The notes under the pieces were generated by a model, which was not told the DNA's origin, did no database searches, and worked only from the letters and a program-made list of their open reading frames with translations. Below are positions 8,325 to 9,632 of a DNA stretch of 9,632 nt, piece by piece. The translations under genes were made by a program, and so were the position numbers. Source of the stretch: Snowella sp031396835 (GTDB taxonomy: Bacteria > Cyanobacteriota > Cyanobacteriia > Cyanobacteriales > Microcystaceae); the NCBI GenBank assembly GCA_031396835.1, contig JANNLO010000040.1, forward strand, positions 1 through 9,632, in the 5' to 3' direction. Each line of letters starts with the position of its first letter. Position 1 is the stretch's first letter.

Positions 8325-8723
8325 TTATTCTTGAAGCATTAACCAGTCAATTAATAATAGCTTTAAATAATCTAATTTTTGCAAATACTGATAAATTAGG
8401 GGAAATTGTTGATTTTTGCTGAAGTAAAGTTTGGCAAGAGATGGATTTGCAAGGATACGAAAGTTGCGTAATGTTGTTAAGGTTTGATCGGGATTTTTAA
8501 TTTGCTGATTAACGTTTATTTGACTTGCATAGCCTCGGAGATCGGTCGTCAATAAATCAATTTCTTCGAGAATAGAAAATTCATGATTGTTAGTAGGAAA
8601 ATTTTCTACTAATAAGCTTATATCTTGTTGTAATATCTGTTGATAATCTCGTGTTAATTGAGTTAATAAGTCAGCAATTTTTTGTGTGCTTTGTTCTAAG
8701 GGATTGATGGTGATGGAGTTCAC
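8325..8723 (-). CDS. Uncharacterised 132-residue helical protein upstream of sbcD
   Basis: I do not recognise this protein. It is 132 residues long, has no cysteine, no signal peptide and no membrane segment, and looks almost wholly alpha-helical. It begins with a Gln/Leu-rich amphipathic stretch (QSTQKIADLLTQLTRDYQQ), followed by ILEEIDLLTTDL, and ends with a hydrophobic Leu-rich helix (QKLDYLKLLLIDWLMLQE). The start is GTG at 8723-8721. It is preferred because AAGAGGA lies 8 nt upstream and there is no internal Met except near the C-terminus. It is co-directional with sbcD and ends 27 bp before it, so it is probably the first gene of an sbcDC transcription unit. Cytoplasmic location is inferred. 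A role as an SbcCD accessory or regulatory factor is a guess from position alone. No catalytic motif was found. Clean length, a good ribosome site and tight spacing argue that the gene is real. Confidence 0.7.
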   Translation of the reverse strand: MNSITINPLEQSTQKIADLLTQLTRDYQQILQQDISLLVENFPTNNHEFSILEEIDLLTTDLRGYASQINVNQQIKNPDQTLTTLRNFRILANPSLAKLYFSKNQQFPLIYQYLQKLDYLKLLLIDWLMLQE

Positions 8724-8731
8724 AATCTTGA

Positions 8732-8738
8732 TCCTCTT
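8732..8738 (-). promoter_or_regulatory. Ribosome binding site supporting the GTG start at 8723
   Basis: AAGAGGA on the minus strand, 8 nt before a GTG codon, is the clearest Shine-Dalgarno sequence among the minus-strand genes here. It decides the start of the small gene upstream of sbcD, which otherwise lacks an ATG near its 5' end. The remaining 51 bp up to the ATPase stop codon holds no clear promoter and no GC-rich hairpin with a T-run. Confidence 0.6.
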
Positions 8739-8774
8739 GGTTTAAAATTAGGGTTAAAGGTTAGTTTTTTCGTT

Positions 8775-9440
8775 TTACTTAAAACCATACTTTTGCTCTC
8801 GTTTAATAAACGCTTCTTTTCCTCCTTCGAGAACATCACATAGCTTCTTCCTTATTTCTGGATTTTCGAGCGAACCACTAGAATAGGATAAACTTTCAGA
8901 ATTATTTTCTGCAATAATTACCTGCTCTGCATCGGCATTTATAACTAGGTTTGCGTTATGGGTAACAATGATAATTTGACGGTATTTTTTTATAGTTAAA
9001 AAGATAGGTACAAGACGCTTCATAATAAAATCATTATCAAGATCGTCTTCTGGTTGATCAATGATAATCGGATCAAAAAAAGATTCTGTTGCAAGTTTTA
9101 GACATAAGTAAAGAGTCCCTCTTTGCCCTACCGATAATTCTTCTGGAGTTTTCTCATCATACTTAATTCGAGCAATGACGTTGAGATATTTTTTCCTTTC
9201 TGTTTCAGAAAAAAGAAAAGTTAGAAATTTATCTGAACCGTCTTGTTTAAAATAATCTTGTTTTTCTAAAAAAGTTTGTAATGTCAATGATTCCTGATCT
9301 ATTTGAACAATAGGATCATTTTTTATCAGACTCTTATAGTCATCATAGGAATTAACTGGAATTAATCTTTTGATTCTTTCTATAGACGAAATATCTTGTG
9401 TAGCTCTAAATTTTCCAAGATTTAAGAAAGATTCTGCCAT
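8775..9440 (-). CDS. C-terminal ATPase lobe of a TrlF/SMC-like ABC-type ATPase (N-terminal part missing from this frame)
   Basis: This 221-residue ORF carries only the second half of an ABC/SMC-type ATPase: signature LSVGQRGT (102-109), Walker B PIIIDQPEDDLDN (124-136, with D128 and E131) and the H-loop VTHNAN (H161). The IDQPEDDLDN motif and the ending DVLEGGKEAFIKREQKYGF are, from memory, characteristic of the TrlF family of large AAA-like ATPases, which usually carry an N-terminal PHP-type domain and total many hundreds of residues. Walker A and the Q-loop are absent, so this piece could not hydrolyse ATP alone. The ATG at 9440 has no ribosome site and the frame stays open upstream to a TAA at 9575-9573. 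The true start is therefore elsewhere. The codons look AT-richer than sbcCD and lack HIP1 sites. The gene is either a broken ORF, a sequencing error, or the downstream part of a frameshifted gene. It is co-directional with the sbcDC cluster, 51 bp upstream of the small gene. Confidence 0.75.
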   Translation of the reverse strand: MAESFLNLGKFRATQDISSIERIKRLIPVNSYDDYKSLIKNDPIVQIDQESLTLQTFLEKQDYFKQDGSDKFLTFLFSETERKKYLNVIARIKYDEKTPEELSVGQRGTLYLCLKLATESFFDPIIIDQPEDDLDNDFIMKRLVPIFLTIKKYRQIIIVTHNANLVINADAEQVIIAENNSESLSYSSGSLENPEIRKKLCDVLEGGKEAFIKREQKYGFK

Positions 9441-9632
9441 TTGTTTGTGAAATTCTTCAACATTAAAGTATATTTCTCCAAAAATATTGATACCCGCATT
9501 CAGCAGGTTATTTAAGACAAAAAATAATATTGCCGAGAAGAGGAACCAAGAAACTGCAAAATCAAATTTTGTTTATGCGTGAGTGTAATAGAAGACTTAA
9601 CCCCATTGACAAAGACAAGATGAACAGACTGA
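9441..9632 (-). pseudogene. Upstream portion of the TrlF-like ATPase gene, split over two frames and cut by the window edge
   Basis: On the minus strand one frame is open from the window edge (codon at 9631-9629) to a TAA at 9514-9512. It reads protein-like sequence including VHLVFVNGVKSSITLTHKQN and QFLGSSSRQYY. The ATPase frame is open from 9572 downward and reads FFVLNNLLNAGINIFGE, then IYFNVEEFHKQ, straight into MAESFLNLGK. Moving from the first frame to the second needs a -1 shift, which fits at the T-run at 9519-9524. The join would then read SSSRQYYFFVLNNLLNAG. I infer one ancestral gene now interrupted by loss of one T. No start codon, RBS or promoter can be assigned because the 5' end lies outside the window. 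Confidence 0.5.
9492..9524 (-). other. Candidate -1 frameshift site: T-TTT-TTG heptamer plus stem-loop
   Basis: In the upstream frame the codons are TAT TTT TTG, giving the X-XXY-YYZ heptamer T-TTT-TTG at 9524-9518. Nine nucleotides later comes ACCTGC (9508-9503), loop TGAAT, then GCGGGT (9497-9492), a 6-bp stem with one G-U pair. The upstream frame would terminate at TAA 9514-9512, between the two elements. Spacing and order match known -1 frameshift signals, but the stem is small and the run of T is also a common place for a one-base deletion or polymerase slippage. Confidence 0.3.

Noticed and set aside
8724..8774. Promoter or terminator between the ATPase fragment and the small gene
   Set aside because: TTTAA/TTAAA can pair, but there is no GC-rich stem, no T-run in the right place and no convincing -35/-10 pair.
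1..9632. CRISPR array, tRNA, rRNA or insertion sequence
   Set aside because: No regularly spaced direct repeats, no cloverleaf or rRNA-like sequence, and no transposase or terminal inverted repeats were seen.

Overview
This window looks like cyanobacterial chromosome. The palindrome GCGATCGC (HIP1), a hallmark of many cyanobacterial genomes, occurs about 14 times by eye in the first 8 kb. Base composition is moderately AT-rich, and the single Uma2-family gene is also typical of cyanobacteria. Genus cannot be fixed from the sequence alone.

Layout, left to right. A long minus-strand gene (82-3345) encodes a UvrD/RecB-type helicase fused to a C-terminal PD-(D/E)XK nuclease with a four-cysteine iron-sulfur signature. 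A 120-bp divergent spacer separates it from one plus-strand gene (3466-4026), a Uma2 (DUF820) nuclease-fold protein. Converging on that gene is a minus-strand cluster read from right to left: an unrecognised 132-residue helical protein (8325-8723), sbcD (7161-8297) and sbcC (4059-7124), with gaps of 27 and 36 bp. At the right edge, on the same strand, is the C-terminal ATPase lobe of a TrlF/SMC-like protein (8775-9440). Its upstream part runs off the window in a different frame.

The genes share a theme. SbcCD (the bacterial Mre11-Rad50 complex) opens hairpins and trims DNA ends, and a RecB-like helicase-nuclease resects ends; the two form neighbouring units, as addBA-sbcDC do in Bacillus. Uma2 proteins have a restriction-endonuclease fold, and the TrlF-like ATPase belongs to the same broad ABC/SMC ATPase class as SbcC.

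The most notable irregularity is in the right-hand ATPase gene. Its reading frame breaks at a run of six T on the coding strand (9519-9524). The run forms a T-TTT-TTG heptamer followed after 9 nt by a small stem-loop. It could be a one-base deletion making a pseudogene, a sequencing error, or a -1 frameshift site.

No RNA gene, CRISPR array, insertion sequence or origin was seen. No gene-free stretch exceeds 300 bases.
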